Below are positions 26,096-36,004 of a DNA stretch of 64,000 bases, in pieces. How positions within the stretch are numbered: the first letter of the stretch is position 1; each line of letters begins with the position of its first letter. The position numbers were made by a program, and so were the translations under genes. A model generated the notes under the pieces. It was given only the letters and a program-made list of their open reading frames with translations. It searched no databases and was not told the DNA's origin. The DNA is taken from NCBI RefSeq assembly GCF_019511375.1, contig NZ_JAEUAO010000001.1, forward strand, positions 620,001 to 684,000, in the 5' to 3' direction. The stretch comes from Rhizobium herbae (GTDB lineage: Bacteria > Pseudomonadota > Alphaproteobacteria > Rhizobiales > Rhizobiaceae).

Positions 26096-27424
26096 TCAGG
26101 ACACCATGGCCTTGAGAAGGGTCAGATCGGAAACGATCCGGTTGCGGCCGCCATATTTCGCCATGTAGAGGAATTGGTCGGCGGCGTGAAGGTAGTTGTC
26201 GAAGGTTTCCGGCCCCTCGATCGTGGCGAGCCCCATCGATATCGTGATCGACAGTTCCTCATCGTCCGCCACTACCTTCGCCGCTGCGATATCGCGGCGC
26301 ACCGTTTCACAGAATTCATGGGCGGCGCAGATCCCGAGCTCGTTGAAAAGGATCCCGAACTCCTCGCCGCCAAGGCGGGCAAGCAGGTGCTCCTCTCCAA
26401 TCAGCGCGCGAAGGCGTTTTGCGACCGCCGTGAGGACGAGATCGCCGACCTCATGGCCGTAGGTGTCGTTCAACCGCTTGAAATGGTCGATGTCGATAAT
26501 CGCGATCGACGTGGTCCCGCCCCGCCGCAAGCATTGATCGACCATCCTTGAACCGTACTGGAAGAAATAGCGCCGATTGTAGATATCGGTCAGGTAGTCG
26601 CGGGCGGCGATGGAGTGCAGGGCCTGGATGCGCTTCTGGATGTTGGCGACCTGAAACAGGCGGCTGTTGAATTCCTCGACGAGCATCGGCTTCTGGATGA
26701 ACTCCGTGCCACCGCTCTGCAGGAACCTGGCGGCATGGGTGCGGTCGCCGCCGGAAGCGACGGCGACGACGCTGAGTGCATCCTCGCCATGCCTCTGGCG
26801 AATTTCCTTGAGCAAGCCGTAAGCCGTCATGTCGCAAAGCGCGATATCGCTGAGCACCATGTCGATGCCGTTGCCGGTATCGAGCAGGCGCAGGGCCTCC
26901 GCACCGCTGCCTGCCTCGGTCACGTTGAACTGCTGCTTCTTCAGAAGCGCCAGAAGCTCGGCGCGCGAGGACTCCCCGGAATCGGCCAACAGCACATGGG
27001 TGCGCGCATTGGTCAGCGCCCGGTCGACGACCGAAATGAGATGAGTGATGGAATCGGGTTGATTCTTGATGACGCAATCCACGACTTTTCGCGAAAGGAC
27101 GGTATCGCGCGTTCCGTCATTGAACGAGCCGGTAAATACGATCGCGGCGATGTTTCTGGAAATCACATAGTCCAGCGCCTCGCAATTCGGCGCATCGGGA
27201 AGATTGAGATCGAGAACCGCAAGAGAAAATTCGTCCGCGCCATTTTCCAAGGCAGCGTGCAGGGCGGCAAGCGATGAGCAATGGGTGACGGAAACCCCGT
27301 GGACGGTTTCCAATCCGTATTTGAGCACGGTCGAGAACATGCGGGAATCCTCGATCAGGAGCATGCGGCTACCCGAATGCTTCTGCACGCTGTTTCCCCG
27401 CCTCGACATCTTGCGAAAGCTCAC
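26096..27424 (-). CDS. Tandem-receiver diguanylate cyclase (PleD-like)
   Basis: 442 residues: receiver 1 (~20-135, LAVLDLNLPD), receiver 2 (~140-260, MVLSDIALCDM) and GGDEF (~275-440). The active site reads ARLGGEEFGILFNE, so cyclic-di-GMP synthesis should be intact. The RxxD inhibitory site normally five residues before it is replaced (GEEH), suggesting loss of product feedback. The second receiver lacks the usual acidic pair (VLLADSGESS), so phosphorylation there is doubtful. The start is a GTG at 27424; an ATG at 27409 is possible. It neighbours a paralogous tandem receiver without GGDEF. Confidence 0.82.
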   Translation of the reverse strand: MSFRKMSRRGNSVQKHSGSRMLLIEDSRMFSTVLKYGLETVHGVSVTHCSSLAALHAALENGADEFSLAVLDLNLPDAPNCEALDYVISRNIAAIVFTGSFNDGTRDTVLSRKVVDCVIKNQPDSITHLISVVDRALTNARTHVLLADSGESSRAELLALLKKQQFNVTEAGSGAEALRLLDTGNGIDMVLSDIALCDMTAYGLLKEIRQRHGEDALSVVAVASGGDRTHAARFLQSGGTEFIQKPMLVEEFNSRLFQVANIQKRIQALHSIAARDYLTDIYNRRYFFQYGSRMVDQCLRRGGTTSIAIIDIDHFKRLNDTYGHEVGDLVLTAVAKRLRALIGEEHLLARLGGEEFGILFNELGICAAHEFCETVRRDIAAAKVVADDEELSITISMGLATIEGPETFDNYLHAADQFLYMAKYGGRNRIVSDLTLLKAMVS

Positions 27425-27645
27425 GTTCCTGCCAGCCTCTTATGAGCCGCAGGCGCCGCTTTCGCTGAACGCTGGCTCTCGAATGTCATTTTCCCGATAA
27501 CAGAATCTACACGCGGACCGACACCCCACCCCTCATCGCGTCACGCCAGCAAATCCACTTTTGATTGCAATATCGTTAACCCCTTAGGTCCAACGACAAA
27601 AATCTCCAGCAGCGCCCCGAAGGTGGTGTCCTCAGAAGCGAGCTC

Positions 27646-28479
27646 TCAGGCTTTGCGAACGTTTTTTGCACCCAAGGTCTGGATTTTCGTCAAGGTGTCG
27701 AGATTCTGGTTCACGCGGCAGTAGAACTCTTCGTTGACGAACGGGCGCAACATGAAATCGTTGCCGCCAGCCTTCAGGAACCGTGCCGACAGCAACCGGT
27801 TGTCCGAGGAGGAAACGCCAATGATCCGCAGTTGATGCGGCCCGTGGGCTGCGCGAATGCGGCGCGTCAACTCGAAGCCGTCGATATCGGGCATGTTGTA
27901 ATCGGTGATCATCAAGCCGATATCCGGATGCTTTTTCAAAAGCTCCAGCGCTGCGGCGCCGCTTTCGGCTGAACTGGTACGGAAGTTGTAGCGCTTCAGC
28001 TGCGTCGTCAGCAGCGCGCGCGCCGTCGGGCTGTCATCGACGATCAATACGTGGTGCCGGTGGTTCGTCAGGAACCGGCATACGGATTCGGCCAGCATGT
28101 CGACCGCGAAAACACTGTCCTTGATGACGTAATCGACGATGTCTTTGGAGAGGATTGTTTCGCGCGTGCTTTCCTGGAAGGTGCCGGTGAAGACGATCGT
28201 CGGCACGCTCATGTCGATGAGGTAGGACAGCGCCTCGCCGTTCTCGGCACCGGGAAGGTTGATGTTGGAGATGGCAAGCGCCGCAGGGAAGGATGCGTTC
28301 TCGACCGAAAACTGCAGATCCTCGTAGTCGCGGCAGACGATCACGTCGATGTCGAGAAGCTCCTTGAGCCGCTTGGAGACCATGGCGGAGAAGAGATTGG
28401 AGTCCTCTGCAAGAACAATACGGTGCTGCTGCAAGGATTCGCCGGAATAGTACATTCCGGACACGCCGAAAAATGACAT
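27646..28479 (-). CDS. Tandem-receiver response regulator without output domain
   Basis: 277 residues. The N-terminal receiver (~18-130: HRIVLAEDSNLFSAMVSKRLKELLDIDV, FPAALAISNINLPG) has Asn where the phospho-acceptor Asp is expected. The C-terminal receiver (~142-260: HVLIVDDSPTARALLTTQLKRY, LMITDYNMPDIDGFE) is complete. The order and the shared TIVFTGTFQESTRETILSKDIVDYVIK stretch match the first receiver of the downstream diguanylate cyclase, so the two arose by duplication. It may act as a phosphate sink or partner for that cyclase. The two genes lie 221 bases apart on the same strand. Confidence 0.8.
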   Translation of the reverse strand: MSFFGVSGMYYSGESLQQHRIVLAEDSNLFSAMVSKRLKELLDIDVIVCRDYEDLQFSVENASFPAALAISNINLPGAENGEALSYLIDMSVPTIVFTGTFQESTRETILSKDIVDYVIKDSVFAVDMLAESVCRFLTNHRHHVLIVDDSPTARALLTTQLKRYNFRTSSAESGAAALELLKKHPDIGLMITDYNMPDIDGFELTRRIRAAHGPHQLRIIGVSSSDNRLLSARFLKAGGNDFMLRPFVNEEFYCRVNQNLDTLTKIQTLGAKNVRKA

Positions 28480-28697
28480 AGATCGCCTATCTGAAAAGAT
28501 TGTCCCCGGGGCCCAAGCTACGCAGAAAGGTTTTCGCAGTCGTTAATTGCCTGCTGAAATATGGGATCAACTTGAAGCAAGGGAAAGCCAGCTCAGACGG
28601 CGGCGCTGTTCGAGAACCTCCCGCATATCCCAATTTTCAGCATCGCCATTGCCGAAGGCAGCTTGACCCGCGATACTGTTCGCGGCGCTCCCCGCTA

Positions 28698-28961
28698 TTA
28701 CTTCACGACGGCCGACCCGTTGACGATCTCGATGGTTTCGTCGCCCTGCAGGCCGAGGCGGTCGCCGCTCGGCGTCGTGATGAAACAGCCGCTGGGGCAG
28801 ATCGATTCCGTGCTGCCGGCACTGATTGCCACTTCCATGCGGCTTTCGCCTTCCACGACAACAAGCACGGCAGGCTCGCCATCCTTGTTCGTCACAGTGG
28901 CGGACCAGGCCGGAAAGGCCGCGATGACAGTCAAAACAAATGCACTTACGAATGCCTTCAT
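28698..28961 (-). CDS. Small exported protein of unknown function
   Basis: 87 residues with a clear signal peptide (MKAFVSAFVLTVIAAFPAWSA). The mature part is β-rich and holds one Cys pair (ESICPSGCFITTPSGDRLGLQGDETIEIVNGSAVVK). No family is recognised. It stands alone between the receiver gene and the flavoprotein gene; its upstream region at 28962-29169 contains nothing else that I can identify. Confidence 0.65.
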   Translation of the reverse strand: MKAFVSAFVLTVIAAFPAWSATVTNKDGEPAVLVVVEGESRMEVAISAGSTESICPSGCFITTPSGDRLGLQGDETIEIVNGSAVVK

Positions 28962-29169
28962 TGCCCCTCAGCGCCATGGCGCCGCCCTCTTGGCAGCTCG
29001 CGCTTCCAGGCGACATGCCCGGACGAGGCGAGACACCCTTCTGCCCGACGTCAGCGTAACGCACGCCGGAAGAATTGCATGATAAATATTGCAGGTCGGC
29101 TGAATAGGGTCTGAATGACAAAGGGAGGAGCAACGAGCGCTTGGGCATCGTCTCGCGGTTCGGCCCAGC

Positions 29170-29207
29170 AAAAAAAGCGCGCCGCCCGGTTTCCGGGCAG
29201 GCGCGCT
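29170..29207 (-). terminator. Rho-independent terminator of the dehydrogenase gene
   Basis: On the minus strand the stem AGCGCGCC-(T)-GCCCGG / CCGGGC-GGCGCGCT with an AAA loop is followed by seven T, 32 bases after the stop codon at 29239. Confidence 0.9.
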
Positions 29208-29238
29208 CTGTCGTTAGCAGATTGGAACGCTGTTGGGA

Positions 29239-31800
29239 TCAGGTCCGCGGCTTGAGGTTTTCCGGATCGTAGAGCGGCTTGTATCCGACGCCGGCGACCT
29301 CGACCGGGTAGGTCTCGGCGAAATATTCGACGTTGAGCTTGCGGCCGACCTGGCAATATTCCCAGGGCAGATAGGCGAGCGCGATGTTCCTGCCGATCGT
29401 CGGGCCATAGGCGATCGACGTCGTGTAGGAACGGCGGCCGAGGCTATCGATCAAAACTTCGCCGCTATCCGGATCCATGACCGGCAGCGAGCCGACCGGG
29501 TAGCGTTTCACGCCCTTGGCATCGGTGTTCTCGGTCATCACCAGCGTGCAGAGCATGGCCGGCTGATGGTCACGGGCCTTGTATTCCAGATGCTTGGCCT
29601 TGCCGCGGAAATCGGCTTCCTTCACCTTCGGGCGGGCAAGGTCCGCTTCAATGAGGTTGTATTGGGTGAGCAGGTCGGCGTTCTGCAGTCGCAGGCTCTT
29701 TTCCATGCGGCGCGAGTTCGCATAGGTCTCGACGCCGAATGCCATGACGCCGGTGGCGCGCAGCGCATCCCAGACAGCGAGGCCATCCTCGTATTTCATG
29801 TGCAGTTCCCAGCCCTGCTCGCCGACATAGGAGATGCGGAAGGCGGTGACCGGCTTTCCGGCGATTTCGATCTGCTTGATCGCGGCGAAGGCGAAGTTTT
29901 CGAGATCGAGACCGGCCGGATCGGCGACCACCTTCTTCAGCGTCTCGCGGGCATTCGGGCCCCAGATGCCGATGGTGATGAATTTTTCCGAGACGTCGGT
30001 GATCGTGACGTCGAGGCCACGGTCTTCGGCAACGCGCTTCATGTAGTGGAAGTCGCGCGGGCCGGCATCAGCGCCGTTAACGAGGCGGCAGCGGTCAGCC
30101 ATACGGAAGACCGTGAAGTCGGCGCGGACCATCCCCTCGTCATCGAGGAAGTGAGTGTAGATGCCCTTGCCGATATTGCCGTCACCGCCGATCTTGGCAG
30201 CGCACAGCCATTCCAGCAGCTCGACATGGTCGGGTCCCTCGATGTCCACCATGTGAAAATGCGAGAGATTGACGATGCCGCAATCCTCGCTCATCGCCAG
30301 GTGCTCGGCATTGGAGACGCGCCAGAAGTGGCGGTTGTCCCACTCGTTCTCGCGAGCCGGCACGCGGTCGCCGTACTTCTCGAGCAGGTGCTCGTTGGCG
30401 GCATAACCATGCGCACGCTCCCAGCCGCCCAGTTCCATGAAGTAGCCGCCGAGTTCCTTCTCGCGCTCGTAGAAGGGCGAGCGCTTGACATTACGGCTGG
30501 TGGCATAGGGCTCGCGGGTATGAACTGCCGGGAAATAGATCTTCTGGGCAGCCTCGTAGCAGCGGTTGGCGATGAACTCTTCCGTCAGTTGGTGCGGATA
30601 GAAGCGCGCATAGTCGATGCTGTTGTGGTCGATCTCGGTACGGCCGTCCGTCATCCAGTCGGCAATCAGTTTGCCGTAGCCCGGACCGTCCTTGACCCAG
30701 ATCGCGACGCAGTACCAGAGACCGCGCACCTTCTGGCTCTCGCCGCAGGACGGGCCGCCGGCGGCAGACACCTGCAGCAGGCCGTTGAAGGAGTGGCCTT
30801 CATTGTACCCGAGCTCGCCGAGGATCGGCGTCAGTTCCATGGCGCGCTCGAGCGGCTCGATGATCTGCTCCATGTCGAGGTCGCGCTGAGAGGGCGACAG
30901 GCGCGCCTCGTGCTTTTCGAGCAACTCGCGCGGATGGCACATGCGCGGGTTGTCCTTCTCGTAGTAACCCCATTCGATCTGGCCGCCCTCCGTGGTCTTC
31001 GGGTCGCCGGTGTCGCGCATATAGGCGGAGTTGCCCTGGTCGCGCAGCAGCGGGAAACCGATTTCCTTGCCGGTGCCTTCGAATTCGTTATACGGACCGA
31101 AGAAGGTCAGCGGATGATCGACCGGCATGACCGGCAGGTCTTCGCCGACCATCTCGGCGATCAGGCGGCCCCAAAGACCGGCGCAGACGATGACGTGATC
31201 GGCCATGATCGTGCCGCGATGGGTGACGACGCCCTTGATGCGGCCATTCTCGACGATCAGCGACTTTGCCGGCGTATTGCCGAACATCTGCAGCTTGCCC
31301 GATTTCTCGGCAGCATCGACCAGCTTGCCGGCGACCGTCTGCGAGCGCGGAATGACGAGACCGGCATCGGGATCGAACATGCCGCCCATGACCTGATCCT
31401 CCTCGATCAGCGGGAACATTGCCTTGATCTCGGAAGGCGAAACATAGTGGGCGCGGGTGCCGAAGGCCTTGGCGGAAGACAGCTTGCGCTTGATCTCTTC
31501 CATCCAGGTGTCGTCGCCTGTGCGCGCCACTTCCAGGCCGCCGATGCGGGCGTAGTGGCCCATCTTCTCGTAGAAATCGATCGAATATTGCGTCGTCCAC
31601 ACCGAGAGATAGTCGTGGCTGGTCGTGTAGCAGAAGTCGGACGCATGCGCCGTCGAGCCGATGTCGGTCGGGATGCCGGACTTGTCGATGCCGACGATGT
31701 CATCCCATCCCCGCTCGATCAGATGATGAGCGATCGACGCGCCGACGATACCGCCGAGCCCGATGATTACGACCTTCGCCTTTTGAGGAAATTCTGCCAT
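29239..31800 (-). CDS. Dimethylglycine/sarcosine dehydrogenase-like flavoprotein with GcvT C-terminal domain
   Basis: 853 residues. The N-terminal DAO-type FAD domain has GLGGIVGASIAHHL (14-27), and GSTAHAS places H52 where related enzymes bind FAD covalently. A FAO_M linker and a C-terminal GCV_T/GCV_T_C folate domain follow (~430-853: RVSNAEHLAMSEDCGIVNLSHFHM, SYVGEQGWELHMKYEDGL, PVGSLPVMDPDSGE). Such enzymes oxidatively demethylate dimethylglycine or sarcosine and hand the carbon to THF as methylene-THF. It would act downstream of a betaine methyltransferase such as that at 3.7 kb (inference). It is a single-gene unit with its own terminator; a TGTC-TAC-GACA palindrome lies at 31865-31875. 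Confidence 0.85.
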   Translation of the reverse strand: MAEFPQKAKVVIIGLGGIVGASIAHHLIERGWDDIVGIDKSGIPTDIGSTAHASDFCYTTSHDYLSVWTTQYSIDFYEKMGHYARIGGLEVARTGDDTWMEEIKRKLSSAKAFGTRAHYVSPSEIKAMFPLIEEDQVMGGMFDPDAGLVIPRSQTVAGKLVDAAEKSGKLQMFGNTPAKSLIVENGRIKGVVTHRGTIMADHVIVCAGLWGRLIAEMVGEDLPVMPVDHPLTFFGPYNEFEGTGKEIGFPLLRDQGNSAYMRDTGDPKTTEGGQIEWGYYEKDNPRMCHPRELLEKHEARLSPSQRDLDMEQIIEPLERAMELTPILGELGYNEGHSFNGLLQVSAAGGPSCGESQKVRGLWYCVAIWVKDGPGYGKLIADWMTDGRTEIDHNSIDYARFYPHQLTEEFIANRCYEAAQKIYFPAVHTREPYATSRNVKRSPFYEREKELGGYFMELGGWERAHGYAANEHLLEKYGDRVPARENEWDNRHFWRVSNAEHLAMSEDCGIVNLSHFHMVDIEGPDHVELLEWLCAAKIGGDGNIGKGIYTHFLDDEGMVRADFTVFRMADRCRLVNGADAGPRDFHYMKRVAEDRGLDVTITDVSEKFITIGIWGPNARETLKKVVADPAGLDLENFAFAAIKQIEIAGKPVTAFRISYVGEQGWELHMKYEDGLAVWDALRATGVMAFGVETYANSRRMEKSLRLQNADLLTQYNLIEADLARPKVKEADFRGKAKHLEYKARDHQPAMLCTLVMTENTDAKGVKRYPVGSLPVMDPDSGEVLIDSLGRRSYTTSIAYGPTIGRNIALAYLPWEYCQVGRKLNVEYFAETYPVEVAGVGYKPLYDPENLKPRT

Positions 31801-31972
31801 TGCGTATGACCCTGATTGAATACTGGAAGCGGACTTTAGGGCTTGGCCCCGCCGGAGTAGAGCCTGTCTACGACATAATCATCATGCTGCACGACCAGCG
31901 CCGGGCGGTCCACAGATGCGAACGATCAACGATAAGCCGGATAGCGCCTCGTCGTTGTTGATCCCCGCACCG

Positions 31973-34519
31973 TCAATCCTTGTCGCCCACCGCTTCGACG
32001 CTGACCCTGCGGGGCCGCCGCTGGGTGCCGCTGCGCCTGACCGGCTCGTCCACAACCGGCTGTTCGACGGCTTCGTCAGGCGTTTTCCTGGCTGCCACGA
32101 TCTCCGGTTCGGGCTGAGGGAGCGACACTTCGGGTTCCAGGGTCTCCTTTGGAAACGGCGCGCCAAGCCCTTCTTCCCGGAAACGCTCGTAGATCGCCAG
32201 CCTGAGATCGTTGCGCACGCCGTTGCCGTTGACGATGTCGGCAAGATAGATCCGCAATTCGAACGTCATCGTCGCTTCGCCGAAGGCGCTGAAAACGGCC
32301 TGCGGCTCGGGGTTCTTCAACACCAGCGGGTGAGCATTAGCAATCTGCAGCAGCGTATCCATGACCTGCCGCGGCGCCGCATCATAGCCGACCGTCACCG
32401 GAATATCCGATCGGCCGAGCTTGTTGCGATGCGTCCAGTTGCCGACGGAGGCGTTGATGAACAGCGAATTCGGCACCATGATCGTCTGGCGCTGGAACGT
32501 CTCGATTTCCGTCGCACGAACCGAGATGCGCCGGACGAAGCCCTCCGTCGTGCCCGTCACCACCCAGTCGCCGACCTTGAACGGCCGCTCGACGAGCAGA
32601 ATGAGCCCGGAGACGAAATTCGAGACGATGTTCTGCAGGCCGAAGCCGACGCCGAGCGAAAGGGCACCGGCAACCAGCGCCAGGTTCGAAAGATCGAGCC
32701 CCGCCGCCGAGATGCCGATCAGGCCTGCCAGCGCCAGGCCGAGGTAACCGACCCCGGTCTTCACCGAGTTGCGGACGCCGGGATCGATGCGGCTGCGGGC
32801 CATGACATTGCTGTCGAGCCAGCGCTGGAACCAGCGGGTGACCACAAAACCGGCAGCAAACAGCAAGATCCCTGCGAGGATGCCGGTAATGGAAATGGTG
32901 ATGCTGCCGATCCTGATCTCGGTAAAGAGGCGATAAGCCCAGGCCTGGATATCGGCAATCTGGAAGCCCCATTGCAGAAGGATCAGCGGAATGAACAGCA
33001 GGACGACCAGCGCGTAGATGCCAAGCCCGGCAACGAGACCCGCCTGATCGAGGCCGATCTGCTCCATCCCGAAACGCCTTTCGAGATAGCGACCGACGAC
33101 GGTGTCGGCGAGCGCATTCTGTTTGGCGACGGCCTTGCCGGTCAGGATGCCGAGATACATCGTCACCAGGATTGCACCGGTCATGACGATCTGGGTGGCG
33201 ACGAACCGGGCAAGGCCGACGTAGCCCGACAGCGCGGCCATGATCAGCGCGGCGCCCGTCAAGACAAACAACAGCCAGACGGGACGCGGCCAGGGCTTGC
33301 CCTGACTATCCAGCGTTTGGCCGGCCGCAACGAGAGGCTTGATCAACGACATCGCCATCAGGATCAGGCCGATGATGATCGAGGCGATCAGGCTTTTGAC
33401 GACGGTGAGGACGATCGGCGACCCCATCACTTCGCTGATGGTGCTGGCCAGATAATCCAGCCCATTGACCACCGTCATGGCAAAGATCGACCATGCCAGC
33501 AGGCGCGCTCCGCGATCGGAAACGCGCACAAGGCGCCAAGCGCTCTGGCCGGGCGCAAGAACGGCGTTCGCCAAGGTCGAGACGAACAGCACGGCCACGC
33601 AAACGGCCAAGGTGACCGAAACGATCGGTGCAATGTCAGGCCGCAAGACATTGAAGACCTGCAGGAAAAAGTAGCTGGTCGTGGCAAAAGCTGCCGCCGC
33701 CATGGTCGGTATCATCGTCGACCAGAACGCCACTGACAGGCGGGTGATGTAACCCGGTTCCTCGTTCAGGACGCCGCGGTGGATGAACGGAGAAAACAGC
33801 CGGCGCGTGCCGGCGAGCAGGACGAGCGCGGCGCAAAGCGACAGGAACAGCGCCGACAGCAATTGCAAACGCTTGAAGTTCCAGGCGAAGGTCAACCAAC
33901 TGCCAACGGTGCGCATGAATGTCTGGCGTTCAAGGCTGATGGCGGCGATCGCGTCCATCACCATTGTCCGGTTGATATCGGTATGCTTCAGCAGCGTATT
34001 GCTGAACAGGACACGCCGTGTCGCGGTGATGCCGTTTGACAGCTTGGTCGCCTGGACCGACAGATCCTCGGCAGTTCCCGTCAGCGCGTTGATCGCTCCC
34101 CGTTCGGCAAGAAGGCGTTTGCGCTCCTGCGCCACGACATCGGCCTCGGGTGGTGCCCCCTCTGCCGGCGGGTCGCCGAGTTCTGCCAACCGCGCTTTGA
34201 TTTCATCGAGCCGCGGCCGGATAGCAACCGAGGTCGCGATAATCTGCTTGGCGGCAGCATCGATCTCGACCTTGAGTTCGGCGAGACGGTTGTCGTCATC
34301 CTTTGCCTTCGTGATGACCTCGGCAAGCCGCTCAAGGTTCTTGCGCGCCGTCTCGAGTTGCGCGGCCGCCTGAGCCTGCGGGGTTGCCGCAGCCTCCTGC
34401 TGCTGCAACTGCTGCTGCGGATTGGCATTTGCGGCCGGCTGCTGTGCCATCACCGGCACAGGGGCTGCAACCATCCACAAAGACAAGAAAACGGCAAAGA
34501 GTTTCGACGTCATCGGCAA
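31973..34519 (-). CDS. MscS-family mechanosensitive channel with DUF3772 periplasmic domain
   Basis: 848 residues. Signal peptide (…PVPVMAQQ), then a Gln/Ala-rich coiled-coil and DUF3772 region (~30-190), about nine or ten membrane helices, and a C-terminal MscS core: LSLGVGFGLQNIVSNFVSGLILLVERPFKVGDWVV, VRATEIETFQRQTIMVPNSLFIN. The core pore helix is TM3-like 'GLALAGLIGISAAGLDLSNLALVAGALS'. It releases small solutes upon hypo-osmotic shock. The C-terminal tail after ~790 is hydrophilic and variable. An ATG two codons downstream of the chosen start is possible. Confidence 0.88.
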   Translation of the reverse strand: MPMTSKLFAVFLSLWMVAAPVPVMAQQPAANANPQQQLQQQEAAATPQAQAAAQLETARKNLERLAEVITKAKDDDNRLAELKVEIDAAAKQIIATSVAIRPRLDEIKARLAELGDPPAEGAPPEADVVAQERKRLLAERGAINALTGTAEDLSVQATKLSNGITATRRVLFSNTLLKHTDINRTMVMDAIAAISLERQTFMRTVGSWLTFAWNFKRLQLLSALFLSLCAALVLLAGTRRLFSPFIHRGVLNEEPGYITRLSVAFWSTMIPTMAAAAFATTSYFFLQVFNVLRPDIAPIVSVTLAVCVAVLFVSTLANAVLAPGQSAWRLVRVSDRGARLLAWSIFAMTVVNGLDYLASTISEVMGSPIVLTVVKSLIASIIIGLILMAMSLIKPLVAAGQTLDSQGKPWPRPVWLLFVLTGAALIMAALSGYVGLARFVATQIVMTGAILVTMYLGILTGKAVAKQNALADTVVGRYLERRFGMEQIGLDQAGLVAGLGIYALVVLLFIPLILLQWGFQIADIQAWAYRLFTEIRIGSITISITGILAGILLFAAGFVVTRWFQRWLDSNVMARSRIDPGVRNSVKTGVGYLGLALAGLIGISAAGLDLSNLALVAGALSLGVGFGLQNIVSNFVSGLILLVERPFKVGDWVVTGTTEGFVRRISVRATEIETFQRQTIMVPNSLFINASVGNWTHRNKLGRSDIPVTVGYDAAPRQVMDTLLQIANAHPLVLKNPEPQAVFSAFGEATMTFELRIYLADIVNGNGVRNDLRLAIYERFREEGLGAPFPKETLEPEVSLPQPEPEIVAARKTPDEAVEQPVVDEPVRRSGTQRRPRRVSVEAVGDKD

Positions 34520-34660
34520 TCACATAATCCCTTTCCGGCGGCACCGCTGCAAAACAGAATCGAAGCGCGGCTTAGACGGTTCGGCGCCCTGCATAGGCCG
34601 CCGCGGCACCAGATGCAAAATCCGATTTCTCCATCGCAGCGGCCATATCCTGTGCCGGCA

Positions 34661-35221
34661 TCAGAATTTGGAATCCGGTTGAGACAGGAAGTCGATCTCC
34701 GCTGCCGTGGAAACGCGGCCCAAAATCGCATTGCGATGCGGAAATCGACCAAATTTCCGGATGATCTCGCAGTGTCGAATGGCAAAATTGAGGTAGTCGG
34801 CATCGCCAAGCTCAGTGAACAGCTTCACGGAACGCGCCTGATCGACGAGGTTTTCCGAATGTTCGAAGGGCAGATACAGGAAGGAGCGCTGATCGACCGA
34901 CATCTCGCGATCGGCGCCGGCATCGATGGCAAGGCTTGCTTCCCTCAGTGCCAGACCGTCTGTCGCAAACGCCAGCGGCGAGCCCCGGTACATGTTGCGT
35001 GGAAGCTGGTCGAGAACGATCACGGCAGCAAGCCGGTTCATCGGCGTCTCCCGCCATTCGGCGTCCACGCCCCGCGAAAGCGCCAGATGGGTCGTGCGAA
35101 ACCGCCGATCGCATTGCTGGTCCAGCCCCGGAGGGGGATCAAACCAATGTTCCGGGCGCAACTCGTCGAACCAGAATGACAGGACCTCATCTGGTGTGCA
35201 TATGCCGGTGGCTGCCGCCAT
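34661..35221 (-). CDS. DUF924 family protein
   Basis: 186 residues with hallmark motifs VLSFWFDELRPEHWF, NRLAAVIVLDQLPRNMYRGSPLAFATD, FLYLPFEHSENL and GRFPHRNAILGR. The family adopts a TPR-like all-helical fold and has no assigned biochemical activity. The start at 35221 gives the full N-terminus. It reads in the same direction as the mechanosensitive channel gene 141 bases downstream, so cotranscription is possible. Confidence 0.85.
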   Translation of the reverse strand: MAAATGICTPDEVLSFWFDELRPEHWFDPPPGLDQQCDRRFRTTHLALSRGVDAEWRETPMNRLAAVIVLDQLPRNMYRGSPLAFATDGLALREASLAIDAGADREMSVDQRSFLYLPFEHSENLVDQARSVKLFTELGDADYLNFAIRHCEIIRKFGRFPHRNAILGRVSTAAEIDFLSQPDSKF

Positions 35222-35484
35222 CTCCTTCTCCTATTCCACGTTCTCTATGCTCAAAACCGCACAGCACCATTCCTGGCCGTCAAACCGACGATCAAGCTAA
35301 GGCGAGACATAGGAACGCGTCTGCGTGTTTCCATAGCATCGAAATCCCGATCGACCCGCCTTGCAATGCATCTTGCCTCAAGAAAATCCTGGGTCGCGCC
35401 ATACCTCGCCGAGGGTCTGGAAAAAATCGGCATATACACTATTTTCGCGAAAAGGCGGGGATCATTCGCCTGGGGAGTTCAGCA

Positions 35485-35769
35485 ATGAAAAAGATGATTG
35501 CTGCGGCTGTTGCCGCACTGCTTGTGACGTCCTGTGCCGAAACGCAATCCAGCGAACTCGAACCGATACGAGGCAGCATCACCTATGGCGGGCAGCCCCG
35601 GACCAAGCTGACCAAGTCGCCGATCGGCAGTACGTTCAATCACTCGTTCCTCGATCAATACGGCAATCGCTGGATCGAGACCTATCGTATCCAACCCGAT
35701 CGTTCGCTCGCACTCATTGCGCGGCGCAGAACCACCGATTTCACGCTGGATGCCGGCGGCCGAGTGTAA
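35485..35769 (+). CDS. Small lipoprotein, paralogue of the 62.1-kb gene
   Basis: 94 residues, start MKKMIAAAVAALLVTSCAETQ: a short signal peptide with lipobox VTSC. The mature part (GSITYGGQPRTKLTKSPIGSTF, IETYRIQPDRSLALI) is nearly the same as in the lipoprotein encoded at 62145-62423. GGGGAG precedes the ATG; a much longer upstream open frame is not coding. Probably anchored to the inner or outer membrane; function unknown. Confidence 0.75.
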   Translation: MKKMIAAAVAALLVTSCAETQSSELEPIRGSITYGGQPRTKLTKSPIGSTFNHSFLDQYGNRWIETYRIQPDRSLALIARRRTTDFTLDAGGRV

Positions 35770-36004
35770 GGCCGTCCGGCCACACGGACACGGGTCGCGG
35801 CAGAATGGACGTTCCGTGCGGCACTGCTGCGTGGTAAAGTCCATTAGCAATGGATCAGGAGCCCGGTGCGACCCTGAGGCAAATGATTTCGGCATTGGCC
35901 CATGCGAAGGCAGGACTTTCTCCCGGTGATCCGGGAAAGGAAAAGTTCTGCGTTATAATATCCCACCTAATGAATAGAGTATGCCTGCTAACACGGAGGT
36001 AGAC

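Noticed and set aside
29233-31809. Plus-strand open frame of 858 codons opposite the dehydrogenase
   Set aside because: An antisense shadow of a well-supported flavoprotein gene; no motifs and no ribosome binding site.
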